From NCBI RefSeq assembly GCF_007846095.1, contig NZ_VOEI01000003.1:124001-188000 (forward strand): a stretch of 64,000 bases of DNA, in the 5' to 3' direction. The stretch is from Mucilaginibacter achroorhodeus. GTDB taxonomy: Bacteria > Bacteroidota > Bacteroidia > Sphingobacteriales > Sphingobacteriaceae. Every line of letters begins with the position of its first letter. Position 1 is the stretch's first letter. Made by a program: the position numbers and the translations under genes. Of this stretch, positions 44,259 to 53,057 are shown one piece after another. The notes under the pieces were generated by a model, which was given only the letters and a program-made list of their open reading frames with translations, was not told the DNA's origin and did no database searches.

Positions 44259-45603
44259 ACTTGCTTAGTCTGCGGTAAAGTGCAGTGCGGGTTAAACCAA
44301 GCTCTTTTGCTGCACGGGTAATATTGCCATTGTGTTTATCTATTACTTTTAGAATGGCATTTTTTTCTAATGTACTCAGTTGAATATTATCCTCATCGAT
44401 GATGCTTTCTGCAGGCGATTCCAAAACAGAGAATATCAGGTCATCTGCTTTAAGCAAACTATCATCAGCCATAATAACTGCACGCTCAATGGTATACTGC
44501 AGTTCGCGTACGTTACCGGGATAGCTATAGCTGCGCAATTTATTAGTAGCTGTATTATCAAAATCAGCTAGCGGCTTCATGTACTTGGTGCTGTACATTT
44601 TGGCAAAGTGTCTTGCTAATACCACAATATCTTCAGCGCGTTTGCGTAAAGGTGGCATATTGATCTCTACCGTGTTGATACGATAGATCAAATCCTTGCG
44701 GAATTTGTTCTCGTTAGCAAGTTCCTGCAAAGGCACATTTGTAGCGCATATCAGGCGGATATTGATATCTACCGCTTTATTTGTGCCTAAACGTGTAACC
44801 TGTCTGTTTTGCAGTACTGTTAATAGTTTGGCTTGTTGCTGCAGGCTGATATTACCTATTTCATCTAAAAATAAAGTGCCGCCCTCTGCTTCTTCGAAAC
44901 GGCCCATACGGTCTTCCCTGGCATCAGTAAAGGCGCCTTTTTTATGGCCAAATAATTCGCTCTCAAAAAGCGAGTCGGTTAAGGCACCCACGTCTACTTT
45001 TACAAATGGTTTATCAGCTCGGAGAGAACGTTCATGTATAGCTTTTGCCATCAGGTCTTTACCGGTGCCGTTCTCTCCCAAAATAAGGATGTTTGCATCG
45101 GTAGGGGCTATCTTATTTACTTTGTGAAAGATATCTTCCATCACTTCAGATTCGCCAAGGATAGAGGTTTGGCCGGTGCTGCTTTTTACAGATTTGGATG
45201 TTTTAGCACCACCTTCTTTTTTATCCAGCAGATCGGTTATGGTATCAATCAGTTTCTCGTTATGCCAGGGCTTCACCACAAAATCGTTAGCGCCTTCCTT
45301 CAGAGACCGCACAGCAAGGTCTATGTCTCCATATGCCGTTATCATGATCACACAAACATTAGGTTTCCACTCTTTTATCTTGCGCAGCCAATAGATGCCC
45401 TCGTTGCCGGTGTTTATAGCGCTGTTAAAGTTCATATCTAAAAGCACCAGGTCTATGGTGTTCTTTTGCAGCAGCCAATTCAGGTTCTCCGGGTTTTTCT
45501 CGGTTATAATTTCTTGTGTAAGCGGCTTAAGTAACAGTTTAACAGCGGTAAGTACATCCGGGTCATCGTCAACAATTAAAACGTTGGCTTTTTTAAGTAT
45601 CAT
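44248..45603 (-). CDS. Sigma-54-dependent response regulator (NtrC family)
   Basis: 451-aa transcription activator. REC domain at residues ~5-125 with phosphoacceptor D56 in LVLLDMNFNS; AAA+ domain at ~145-375 with Walker A GENGTGKD, the sigma-54-binding loop KKGAFTDA, Walker B GGTLFLDEIGN and the arginine-finger region; C-terminal Fis-type helix-turn-helix NITRAAKELGLTRTALYRRL. An intact GAFTDA loop implies real sigma-54 activation. The gene is divergent from the HlyD adaptor across a 278-bp region that contains the enhancer-like dyad; the same dyad recurs before permease 5, so both are likely targets. Confidence 0.95.
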   Translation of the reverse strand: MILKKANVLIVDDDPDVLTAVKLLLKPLTQEIITEKNPENLNWLLQKNTIDLVLLDMNFNSAINTGNEGIYWLRKIKEWKPNVCVIMITAYGDIDLAVRSLKEGANDFVVKPWHNEKLIDTITDLLDKKEGGAKTSKSVKSSTGQTSILGESEVMEDIFHKVNKIAPTDANILILGENGTGKDLMAKAIHERSLRADKPFVKVDVGALTDSLFESELFGHKKGAFTDAREDRMGRFEEAEGGTLFLDEIGNISLQQQAKLLTVLQNRQVTRLGTNKAVDINIRLICATNVPLQELANENKFRKDLIYRINTVEINMPPLRKRAEDIVVLARHFAKMYSTKYMKPLADFDNTATNKLRSYSYPGNVRELQYTIERAVIMADDSLLKADDLIFSVLESPAESIIDEDNIQLSTLEKNAILKVIDKHNGNITRAAKELGLTRTALYRRLSKYDI

Positions 45604-45650
45604 AATTCAGCGTAAATCAACAGTAAATTAATCTGCAATTTAGTATTTTG

Positions 45651-45680
45651 ACTGCTAAATATCGTACCATTTACAGCAGT
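45651..45680. promoter_or_regulatory. Imperfect dyad near the response regulator start
   Basis: ACTGCT-AAAT and ATTTAC-AGCAGT flank an 8-bp centre; symmetry is broken by a 2-base insertion. It lies 48 bp upstream of the regulator ATG and could serve autoregulation. Confidence 0.3.
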
Positions 45681-45744
45681 GGGGCTATTATCTTGAAAAT
45701 CAAACCTGATAGGCGTTAGCGGCTTTACAAAGGCGTTTTGAACG

Positions 45745-45784
45745 TTGTATCATAACCGAACACTTGCTGTAACAGAAGCGTACG
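45745..45784 (+). promoter_or_regulatory. Enhancer-like dyad, copy A (upstream of HlyD gene)
   Basis: 40-bp sequence repeated at 57965-58004 with 36 identical positions. It holds the dyad GTA-N9-AACA-N5-TGTA-N9-TAC (one mismatch to full symmetry in this copy). It is located about 50 bp upstream of a TGGCAT box and 98 bp upstream of the HlyD GTG, a typical site for an NtrC-type activator. Confidence 0.7.
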
Positions 45785-45805
45785 GTGCGATATTGATATT
45801 TATGT

Positions 45806-45842
45806 ATAAATATTTGTAAATCAATACTTTAATTTATGGCAT
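45806..45842 (+). promoter_or_regulatory. AT-rich 21-bp element with IHF-like site, and TGGCAT box (copy A)
   Basis: The 21 bp at 45806-45826 recur in inverted orientation at 58032-58052. AATCAA-TACT-TTA (45819-45831) matches the IHF consensus WATCAA-N4-TTR. TGGCAT at 45837-45842 resembles the sigma-54 -24 element; the -12 region (TTTGT or TTGTA) deviates in spacing by one base. Confidence 0.5.
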
Positions 45843-45881
45843 GTGATTTTGTATTTACTTGCCAAACATTATCTAAACAAC

Positions 45882-47135
45882 GTGGACAGAGTTATACAAA
45901 AAAAGAAGTGGAGCAATAAACGCCTGATGACCATAGCCGGTATCACCGGTGTTGTGGTGCTGGTTGCAGGCAGCATATTTTTTACATCCGGTAAAAGCAA
46001 ATTGAACGTTGATACAGAACGCATTACTATAAGTGAGATAAAGAAAGGCCCTTTCCAGGAATTTATTCCGGTTAACGGCGTGGTGATGCCCCGTACTACT
46101 ATATACCTTGACGCTGTTGAAGGTGGGCAGGTTGAAGAAAAGTATGTTGAAGATGGCGCTATGCTAAAAAAAGGCGATCCGATCCTGAAGCTATCCAACA
46201 TAGATGAGGAGCTAAGCCTTGCATCACAAGAATCAGCAGTATTTGGCGAGCAGACACAAATGCAGATAGCCCACAATAACGCACAACAAAATACGGTAAG
46301 CAAGCTTAACCAAATGGCTGATGTTGACAATGCCTACAAAGAAGCCGAACGTATTTATTTGCTTGATAAAAGCCTTTACGAGCAAAAAGCAATAGGGTTA
46401 CAGGAATACCAGGCCGCTAAAAACAACTATGACTACCAGGTGCGCCGTAAACGCTTAACTACCCAAATATTAAAGCAGGATACCAGCTTAACAAAACAAC
46501 AGGAGCAACAGGCGCAGGAGCATTATGCGCAAATGAAAAACGCTTTAACCCTGATGCGGAAAAAAGTGGGAAGCTTAACTCTGCGTGCGCCGATAGACGG
46601 ACAATTAACCTCTATGGATGCCGAAGTGGGGCAGAACAAAAATAAAGGTGAACACCTGGGCCAGATAGATGCACAAAATGGTTTTAAAGTACGGGTTGAT
46701 GTTGAAGAGCACTACCTTTCACGTATCTACAATGGCTTAATGGGCGATTTCGTCTTTGCTGATAAAACTTATAAATTAACTATTAAAAAGGTTTACTCGC
46801 AGATCACTAACGGACGCTTTCAGGTTGATATGGAATTTGTGGGCACGGTGCCTAAAGGCATCCGTAAAGGTCAAACCCTGCAGATACGTCTTGCGCTGAG
46901 CGACGAAACAACCGCCTTACTTGTTCCTCGTGGTGGTTTTTACCAGCAAACCGGTGGTAACTGGATCTTTAAAGTAAGCGAGGATGGTAAAACAGCCTAC
47001 AAAACCGATGTACAGATAGGACGCCAAAACCCTGATTATTTTGAAGTGCTGCAAGGTTTAAAACCAGGCGACAAGGTGATCACCTCAAGTTACGAGAACT
47101 ACGGCGATATACAGGAACTGGTGCTAAAAGAATGA
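45882..47135 (+). CDS. HlyD/MacA-type periplasmic adaptor of the ABC array
   Basis: 417-aa membrane fusion protein. An N-terminal membrane anchor (residues ~15-35: LMTIAGITGVVVLVAGSIFF) is followed by the barrel-sandwich (lipoyl) half TIYLDAVEGGQVEEKYVEDGAMLKKGD..., a coiled-coil hairpin (~95-220, with ERIYLLDKSLYEQKAIGLQEYQ), the second lipoyl half LTLRAPIDGQLTSMDAEVGQ and beta-barrel domains ending GLKPGDKVITSSYENY. It should bridge the permease complex to an outer membrane channel, which is not encoded here. The frame is open from a GTG at 45843, but the GTG at 45882 gives the usual VDRVIQKKKW start and leaves the predicted promoter outside the gene. Confidence 0.9.
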   Translation: MDRVIQKKKWSNKRLMTIAGITGVVVLVAGSIFFTSGKSKLNVDTERITISEIKKGPFQEFIPVNGVVMPRTTIYLDAVEGGQVEEKYVEDGAMLKKGDPILKLSNIDEELSLASQESAVFGEQTQMQIAHNNAQQNTVSKLNQMADVDNAYKEAERIYLLDKSLYEQKAIGLQEYQAAKNNYDYQVRRKRLTTQILKQDTSLTKQQEQQAQEHYAQMKNALTLMRKKVGSLTLRAPIDGQLTSMDAEVGQNKNKGEHLGQIDAQNGFKVRVDVEEHYLSRIYNGLMGDFVFADKTYKLTIKKVYSQITNGRFQVDMEFVGTVPKGIRKGQTLQIRLALSDETTALLVPRGGFYQQTGGNWIFKVSEDGKTAYKTDVQIGRQNPDYFEVLQGLKPGDKVITSSYENYGDIQELVLKE

Positions 47136-47219
47136 TAGATTTCTTTTGCAACGAAATTGGCGCAGGCTGCGTCTGATAATTAGAAACACGAAATAAAAGA
47201 CATAATCACAATTAACAAC

Positions 47220-47251
47220 AAACCCGCCGGCCTTAAACAGCCGGTGGGTTT
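47220..47251 (+). other. Stable hairpin directly before an AAGGAGG ribosome-binding site
   Basis: AAACCCGCCGGC / GCCGGTGGGTTT, a 12-bp stem (one wobble) with an 8-nt loop, immediately followed by AAGGAGG (from 47252) and ATG at 47263. The strong Shine-Dalgarno is unusual for this phylum. The hairpin may regulate ATPase translation or protect mRNA after cleavage. Confidence 0.5.
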
Positions 47252-47262
47252 AAGGAGGCCAA

Positions 47263-47940
47263 ATGATAAAAATTACAAATCTTGAGAAGTTCTATCGTAC
47301 AGAAGAGGTAGAGACCATTGCGCTTAACAAGCTATCGATGCACGTTGATACCGGCGAGTTTGTTGCGATAATGGGCCCATCTGGTTGCGGTAAATCAACC
47401 CTGCTTAATATTTTGGGCATGCTGGATGACCCGGATGAAGGCAGCTACGTTTTTAACGATATTGAAGTTGCCCACTTCAACGAACGTAAACGTGCCGACC
47501 TGCGCAAACACAACATAGGTTTCGTATTCCAGAGCTTTAACCTGATCGATGAACTTACCGTTTTTGAAAATGTTGAACTCCCTTTGATCTACACAGGTGT
47601 AAGCGCGGCAGAACGCGTAAAAAGGGTAGAAGAAGTGTTAGATAAAATGCAGATCATGCACCGTCGTAACCACTACCCGCAACAATTATCCGGTGGTCAG
47701 CAACAACGTGTGGCTATTGCCCGTGCGGTTGTTAACAAACCAAAGCTGATATTGGCGGATGAGCCTACCGGTAACCTGGATAGCAGCAACGGTAACGATG
47801 TAATGGAACTTTTAACAGACCTTAACGAGCAAGGCACTACCATTATCATGGTAACACACTCTGAGCACGATGCACGTTACAGCCACCGTATCATCCGTTT
47901 GTTAGACGGACAAACTGTGATGGAAAACATCATGGTATAA
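47263..47940 (+). CDS. ABC ATPase (MacB/LolD type) of the permease array
   Basis: 225-aa ATPase. Walker A GPSGCGKST (~residues 38-46), Q-loop FVFQSFNLIDELTVFENVELPL, signature LSGGQQQRVAIARAV, Walker B LILADEPTGNLDS and H-loop VTHSEHDARY. It belongs to the mechanotransmission group (MacB, LolD, FtsE). It is the only ATPase encoded among six permeases, so it must energise all of them. It is preceded by a hairpin and an unusually strong ribosome-binding site, which could give the higher ATPase levels that six permeases need. Confidence 0.95.
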   Translation: MIKITNLEKFYRTEEVETIALNKLSMHVDTGEFVAIMGPSGCGKSTLLNILGMLDDPDEGSYVFNDIEVAHFNERKRADLRKHNIGFVFQSFNLIDELTVFENVELPLIYTGVSAAERVKRVEEVLDKMQIMHRRNHYPQQLSGGQQQRVAIARAVVNKPKLILADEPTGNLDSSNGNDVMELLTDLNEQGTTIIMVTHSEHDARYSHRIIRLLDGQTVMENIMV

Positions 47941-47992
47941 TAACTTACTGATCTTTAGTTAATAATATAGTTAAGTGTGCCTCCTGCTTACT

Positions 47993-48019
47993 CCCTCTGC
48001 CGCCCGAACCGGCAGAGGG
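47993..48019 (+). other. GC-rich hairpin between ATPase and permease 1
   Basis: CCCTCTGCCG / CGGCAGAGGG perfect ten-base stem with a 7-nt loop in the 184-bp gap. It lacks a T run, so it is probably an mRNA stability or partial-attenuation element, not a full terminator. Confidence 0.45.
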
Positions 48020-48124
48020 GTTAGCTTGAGATTTGCCCAAATTTTTTCACAAAGCGCCTAATGTAAGTTGCTTGCCGGTGTTGAACAAATGGGTTAGTTT
48101 TTTAAAACCTCTAAGTAATCTATC

Positions 48125-50557
48125 ATGATAAAAAACTACATTAAAACCGCGTTCAGAAGCCTTTACAAAAACAAAGGGTTTACCGCTATTAACATATTAG
48201 GTTTAGCACTTGGCTTGCTATCATGCCTTTTAATTGTATTATATGTTGTAGATGAGCTAAGCTTTGACCGCTACAACACAAATCACGACCGTATCTTCCG
48301 TGTAAATGAAGATCTAAAACTTGGCGATAACAAGGTTGATTACGCTGTAGCCATGCCGCCGCTGGCCAAAACCATGAAGGTTGAATACCCTTATGTTGTG
48401 GAAGCTACCCGCATTAAAGCTGCTGGCACAACACACGTAAAAAAAGGGGATCTTACCGTTGTAGAAAATCGTATCGCCTTTGCAGATGCATCTATATTCA
48501 GCGTGTTTACACTGCCCATGATAAGTGGTGACCCCAAAACTGCTTTAAAAGACCCAAATACTGTTGTCTTAACTGAAACTACTGCACGCAAGTATTTCAA
48601 CACCACTGATGCCGTTGGCAAAACCATCATATTTAACGATAAAGAGAACTTTAAAGTAACCGGCGTTATCAAAGATGTACCGAAGCAATCGCATTTTAAC
48701 TTTGACTTTTTTGTGTCGCTTGAATCTTTCCCTGATAGCCGTTCAAATGAATGGTTACGCAGCGATTACAACACCTATGTTTTACTGAAAGATAAAAAAT
48801 ACGCAAAGCAGTTAGAAGCAAGCTTCCCTGCGTTTCTTCAAAAATTTAGCGGAGCCCAAATGCAGTCAGAACTGCACATGAGTTATGATCAGTTTGAAAA
48901 GAGCGGAAGCTATTTCAGAATGAACCTTACCCCGCTGGACGACATCCATTTGAGATCAGCCCGTAACGGCGAACTTGGGCCAAATAGCACCGTTCAGTAC
49001 GTTTATATATTTTCTGCTATTGCAATATTCATCCTGCTTATAGCTTGTGTTAATTTCATGAACCTAAGCACTGCGCGCTCTGCAAATCGTGCACGCGAAG
49101 TAGGCGTGCGAAAAGTCTTAGGCTCTTCGCGCAATAACCTCATCTTTCAATTCCTGGCCGAATCGCTTTTAGTAACGTTGATTGCAACAGTAATAGCTTC
49201 TTTTTCAGCTGCGGCATTGCTACCGCTATTCAATCAACTGGCAGGTAAAGAAATAGTGCTTACTGCGCAAACTGTCATCTGGCTTGTGCCTTCCCTGCTT
49301 GCAATTGTTTTAGTAGTGGGAGCCTTAGCTGGATCTTACCCTGCTTTTTTCCTATCTGCATTCCAACCTATAGCCGTATTAAAAGGAAAGCTTTCAAACG
49401 GTTTCAAAAGCAGTTTCCTGCGCAGTTTTTTGGTGGTTTTTCAATTTAGTGTATCTATTCTATTGATCATTGGCACGCTGGTGATCTATAATCAATTAAA
49501 CTTTATCCAAACCAAAAATCTTGGCTACAACCGTAACCAGGTTTTGGTGGTTCAAAATGCATTCGAACTGGGTAACCAGGCATCCATCTTTAAACAGGAG
49601 TTAGCAGACCTGCCGGGCGTAAAAGCCACCACCATGACAGGCTTCTTGCCAACATCCGGATGGAAAAACACCCGTATCTTTTTCAAAGATGCTTCCCTCA
49701 ATCAAAAAGAATCAATGTTCCCGCAAACCTGGGATGTTGATGCCGATTGGATACCAACCCTGGATATGAAAATGGCGCAGGGCCGTAATTTCAACAAAGA
49801 TATTGCTACCGACTCATCTGCCGTGATAATCAATGAGGCAGCGGCCAGATTCCTGGGCTTTAATGATAACGCCGTAAATAAAGAATTATATCAGTCCCTT
49901 GGTGGTAAAACCGAATTAGCTAACACTAAACTGTACCATGTTGTTGGTGTTGTGAAGGACTTCCACTTTAACTCGCTTAGAGAGAAAATAGAGCCGGTTG
50001 TGTTAAAGCTTGGCCAAAACAACGGTGCATTAAGTATCAGGTTAAGTGCTAATAACCTGCCACAACTGATCAGCCAGATAAAAGCTAAATGGAGCAGCCT
50101 GTCACCCGGCTTACAGATCAATTATTCGTTCATGGATCAGGATTTTGACACCATTTACAAAAGTGAGCAACGCGTGGGTGAGATCTTTGTCATATTTACA
50201 ACACTTGCTATTGTAATTGCATGCCTCGGCTTATTTGGTTTGGCAGCCTACGCCGCTGAGCAACGTACAAAAGAGATAGGTATCCGCAAGGTTTTAGGAG
50301 CCGATGTAACCTCTATTGTATCGATGTTGTCTAAAGATTTTGTAAAACTGGTTGTACTTGCACTGGTAATAGCTGCACCACTGGCCTGGTACCTAATGAA
50401 CAAGTGGCTTCAGGATTTTGCCTACCGGATACATATACAGTGGTGGGTAATAGCCGCTGCCGGCATAGGTGCATTACTGATAGCGATTGTCACTATCAGT
50501 TTCCAATCAATAAAAGCTGCACTGGCAAACCCGGTTAACAGCCTCAAAGACCAATAA
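48125..50557 (+). CDS. MacB/FtsX-like ABC permease 1 of 6
   Basis: 810-aa inner-membrane protein. N-terminal helix (LGLALGLLSCLLIVLYVVDE, ~residues 22-44), a large periplasmic domain (~50-285), a first FtsX block with ACVNFMNLSTARSANRAREV (~300), a second periplasmic domain, and a C-terminal FtsX block with CLGLFGLAAYAAEQRTKEIG and tail IKAALANPVNSLKDQ. The two FtsX blocks make it a fused double-length MacB-type permease. These machines transmit ATPase motion across the membrane rather than move substrate through it. It is 184 bp after the ATPase. Confidence 0.93.
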   Translation: MIKNYIKTAFRSLYKNKGFTAINILGLALGLLSCLLIVLYVVDELSFDRYNTNHDRIFRVNEDLKLGDNKVDYAVAMPPLAKTMKVEYPYVVEATRIKAAGTTHVKKGDLTVVENRIAFADASIFSVFTLPMISGDPKTALKDPNTVVLTETTARKYFNTTDAVGKTIIFNDKENFKVTGVIKDVPKQSHFNFDFFVSLESFPDSRSNEWLRSDYNTYVLLKDKKYAKQLEASFPAFLQKFSGAQMQSELHMSYDQFEKSGSYFRMNLTPLDDIHLRSARNGELGPNSTVQYVYIFSAIAIFILLIACVNFMNLSTARSANRAREVGVRKVLGSSRNNLIFQFLAESLLVTLIATVIASFSAAALLPLFNQLAGKEIVLTAQTVIWLVPSLLAIVLVVGALAGSYPAFFLSAFQPIAVLKGKLSNGFKSSFLRSFLVVFQFSVSILLIIGTLVIYNQLNFIQTKNLGYNRNQVLVVQNAFELGNQASIFKQELADLPGVKATTMTGFLPTSGWKNTRIFFKDASLNQKESMFPQTWDVDADWIPTLDMKMAQGRNFNKDIATDSSAVIINEAAARFLGFNDNAVNKELYQSLGGKTELANTKLYHVVGVVKDFHFNSLREKIEPVVLKLGQNNGALSIRLSANNLPQLISQIKAKWSSLSPGLQINYSFMDQDFDTIYKSEQRVGEIFVIFTTLAIVIACLGLFGLAAYAAEQRTKEIGIRKVLGADVTSIVSMLSKDFVKLVVLALVIAAPLAWYLMNKWLQDFAYRIHIQWWVIAAAGIGALLIAIVTISFQSIKAALANPVNSLKDQ

Positions 50558-50624
50558 ACAACGTTGCTACTTGTTTGACACCAGTGCATTGACTTAAAGA
50601 CCAGATGACTCAATTATAGAAAAT

Positions 50625-52991
50625 ATGTTTAAGAACTACCTAAAGATCACATGGCGAAACCTGATGAAAAACAAAGGTTTCACGGCTATCAATATTGCGG
50701 GTTTGGCTGTTGGCATGGCCAGCGCAGCACTTATCTTATTTTGGGTACAAAACGAGGTAAGCTATGATAGGTTTCACACCAAGGCAGACCGATTGTACAA
50801 CATGTATAACCGCTCGCGTTTTGATGGCAAATTATGGTGTTGGAATACAACTCCAGAGCCAATGCGAAAATCTCTTAAACAGGATTACCCACAGGTAGAT
50901 CAGGCAACACGGGTCACCGATGCTGGTTTTCTATTTACCGTTGGCGAAAAGCATTTAACGATGCAGGGCAACTTCGTGGATAACGATTTCCTGACGATGT
51001 TCAGTTTCCCGCTTATAAAAGGTGACGCTAAAGCGGCACTTAATGTGATGAAGAACATTGTATTGACCGAGTCTACAGCCAAACGACTTTTCGGTAATGA
51101 CGATGCGATGGGCAAAACCATCAAGATTGACAGTGTTGATTATTTTACTGTAACAGGTGTTATGAAGGATCTGCCAAACAATACCCGTTTCAAGTTTGAT
51201 TACCTTCTTCCATGGCAATACTATGATAAGATCAGCAACAAAGGTAGTGAGTCTGCCAATTGGGGAAATAACGACGTCAACACATATATAACTTTAAAAC
51301 CGGGCGTTACGGAAGATTTCTTTAACTCACGTGTTAAAAATATTACCCGTTCGCATTCAGATATCAAAGACATTGACGTTTTTGTACATCCGGCAAAAAA
51401 ATGGCGCCTTTACTCAAAGTTTGAAGAAGGCAAACAAGTGGGCGGTAAAATTGAAGTAATAACGCTTTTCAGTGTTATAGCCGCTTTTATATTACTGATA
51501 GCCTGTATCAACTTCATGAACCTAAGTACTGCCAGAAGCGAAAAGCGTGCTAAGGAAGTAGGCATACGCAAGGTGGTTGGCGCCGGTAAAAGCAGTTTGA
51601 TAGCTCAATTTATGGGCGAATCAATACTCATCTCTTTAATTTCAGGAGCAATTGCGCTGTTGATAGTTCAACTTTCATTATCAGGCTTTAACAACCTTAC
51701 ACAGAAGCAGTTATTTATTCCGTACGGCAGCCCATCGTTCTGGTTGATCTTTACTGGATTCATTGTTTTCACCGGCTTATTAGCGGGTAGTTATCCTGCA
51801 CTTTATCTATCCTCGTTTGCGCCGGTTAAGGTATTAAAGGGAACCTTTAAAGCTGCTAACGCAACTTTTTCACCACGAAAAATTTTGGTAGTTACACAAT
51901 TCACTTTTGCTATAGTGCTTATCATCAGCACAATCATTGTTAAAGAACAGTTGGATTATGCGCAAAACCGCGAAACAGGCTATGCCAAAAATAAACTGGT
52001 GTATACCCTCATGACCGGGGAAATAAGTAAGAATTATAATCTTATCCGTAATGAGTTGGTTATCAGCGGTGCGGCGGCAGCTGTTACCAAAACCAGTGCA
52101 CCAATAACCGAAGGTTGGAGCGATACCTGGGACTTTTCGTGGCCGGGCAAACATGAGGGCGATAAAATAGACTTTAACGTATTTAACACCGATGGTAATT
52201 TCACCAAAACCATGGGCCTTAAGATAATTGATGGCAGGGATATAGACATAACTAAATATCCGGGCGATTCAACCGCTATTATGCTGAACGAGGCCGCGGT
52301 TAAAGTGATGGGGCTTAAAAACCCAGTTGGGCAAATTGTGCTCAACGGTAACAAAACCAAACTTACCGTAGTAGGCGTTGTGAAAGATTTTGTTCTTCAA
52401 TCGCCGTATGACCCGGTTAAACAAATGGTTATACAGGGGCCGTCAGCATGGTTTAACGTAATACACTTTAAATTAAACGATAACCTGAGCACCGCTCAAA
52501 GCCTCAAACTGGCCGAAGGCGTTTTCAAAAAATACAATCCCGAATATCCATTTGAGCCACACTTTGTAGATGAAGCTTACGGTAAGAAATTTCAGGATGA
52601 GCAACGGATAGGTACACTTGCATCTCTATTTGCAGGACTAACCGTATTTATCTCATGCCTTGGCCTGTTTGGTTTAGCTACTTACATGGCACAAAACCGC
52701 ATTAAAGAGATCGGTGTACGCAAAGTTTTAGGCGCCTCAGTTATGCGGGTAACCACTATGCTATCAAAAGACTTCCTGAAACTTGTAGGTATTGCCTTCG
52801 CTATTTCTGTACCCATATCATGGTATCTCATGAGCCAATGGCTACAAAAATACTCCTACCGGGTTGAGATAAGCGTTTGGGTGTTTGTAGCAGCCGCACT
52901 GCTTACTACGCTTATTTCCATCTTAACAGTTAGCACACAAGCTGTAAAAGCAGCGCTTGCTAATCCGGTTAAGAGTTTACGTTCAGAATAA
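50625..52991 (+). CDS. MacB/FtsX-like ABC permease 2 of 6
   Basis: 788-aa paralogue of the other five permeases: N-terminal helix (GLAVGMASAALILFWVQNE), first FtsX block with ACINFMNLSTARSEKRAKEV, C-terminal block with CLGLFGLATYMAQNRIKEIG and tail VKAALANPVKSLRSE. The first periplasmic domain is tryptophan-rich near its start (KLWCWNTTPEPM), unlike permeases 1 and 5, and more like permease 4 (ETWVWESAPYQ); the two may form a subgroup. 67 bp after permease 1. Confidence 0.93.
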   Translation: MFKNYLKITWRNLMKNKGFTAINIAGLAVGMASAALILFWVQNEVSYDRFHTKADRLYNMYNRSRFDGKLWCWNTTPEPMRKSLKQDYPQVDQATRVTDAGFLFTVGEKHLTMQGNFVDNDFLTMFSFPLIKGDAKAALNVMKNIVLTESTAKRLFGNDDAMGKTIKIDSVDYFTVTGVMKDLPNNTRFKFDYLLPWQYYDKISNKGSESANWGNNDVNTYITLKPGVTEDFFNSRVKNITRSHSDIKDIDVFVHPAKKWRLYSKFEEGKQVGGKIEVITLFSVIAAFILLIACINFMNLSTARSEKRAKEVGIRKVVGAGKSSLIAQFMGESILISLISGAIALLIVQLSLSGFNNLTQKQLFIPYGSPSFWLIFTGFIVFTGLLAGSYPALYLSSFAPVKVLKGTFKAANATFSPRKILVVTQFTFAIVLIISTIIVKEQLDYAQNRETGYAKNKLVYTLMTGEISKNYNLIRNELVISGAAAAVTKTSAPITEGWSDTWDFSWPGKHEGDKIDFNVFNTDGNFTKTMGLKIIDGRDIDITKYPGDSTAIMLNEAAVKVMGLKNPVGQIVLNGNKTKLTVVGVVKDFVLQSPYDPVKQMVIQGPSAWFNVIHFKLNDNLSTAQSLKLAEGVFKKYNPEYPFEPHFVDEAYGKKFQDEQRIGTLASLFAGLTVFISCLGLFGLATYMAQNRIKEIGVRKVLGASVMRVTTMLSKDFLKLVGIAFAISVPISWYLMSQWLQKYSYRVEISVWVFVAAALLTTLISILTVSTQAVKAALANPVKSLRSE

Positions 52992-53057
52992 TTAAGGGCT
53001 CCATTAACTCAAATAGGGTTTGGTGTTTAGTTTTCACTTCATTAGCATTTAAGTATC

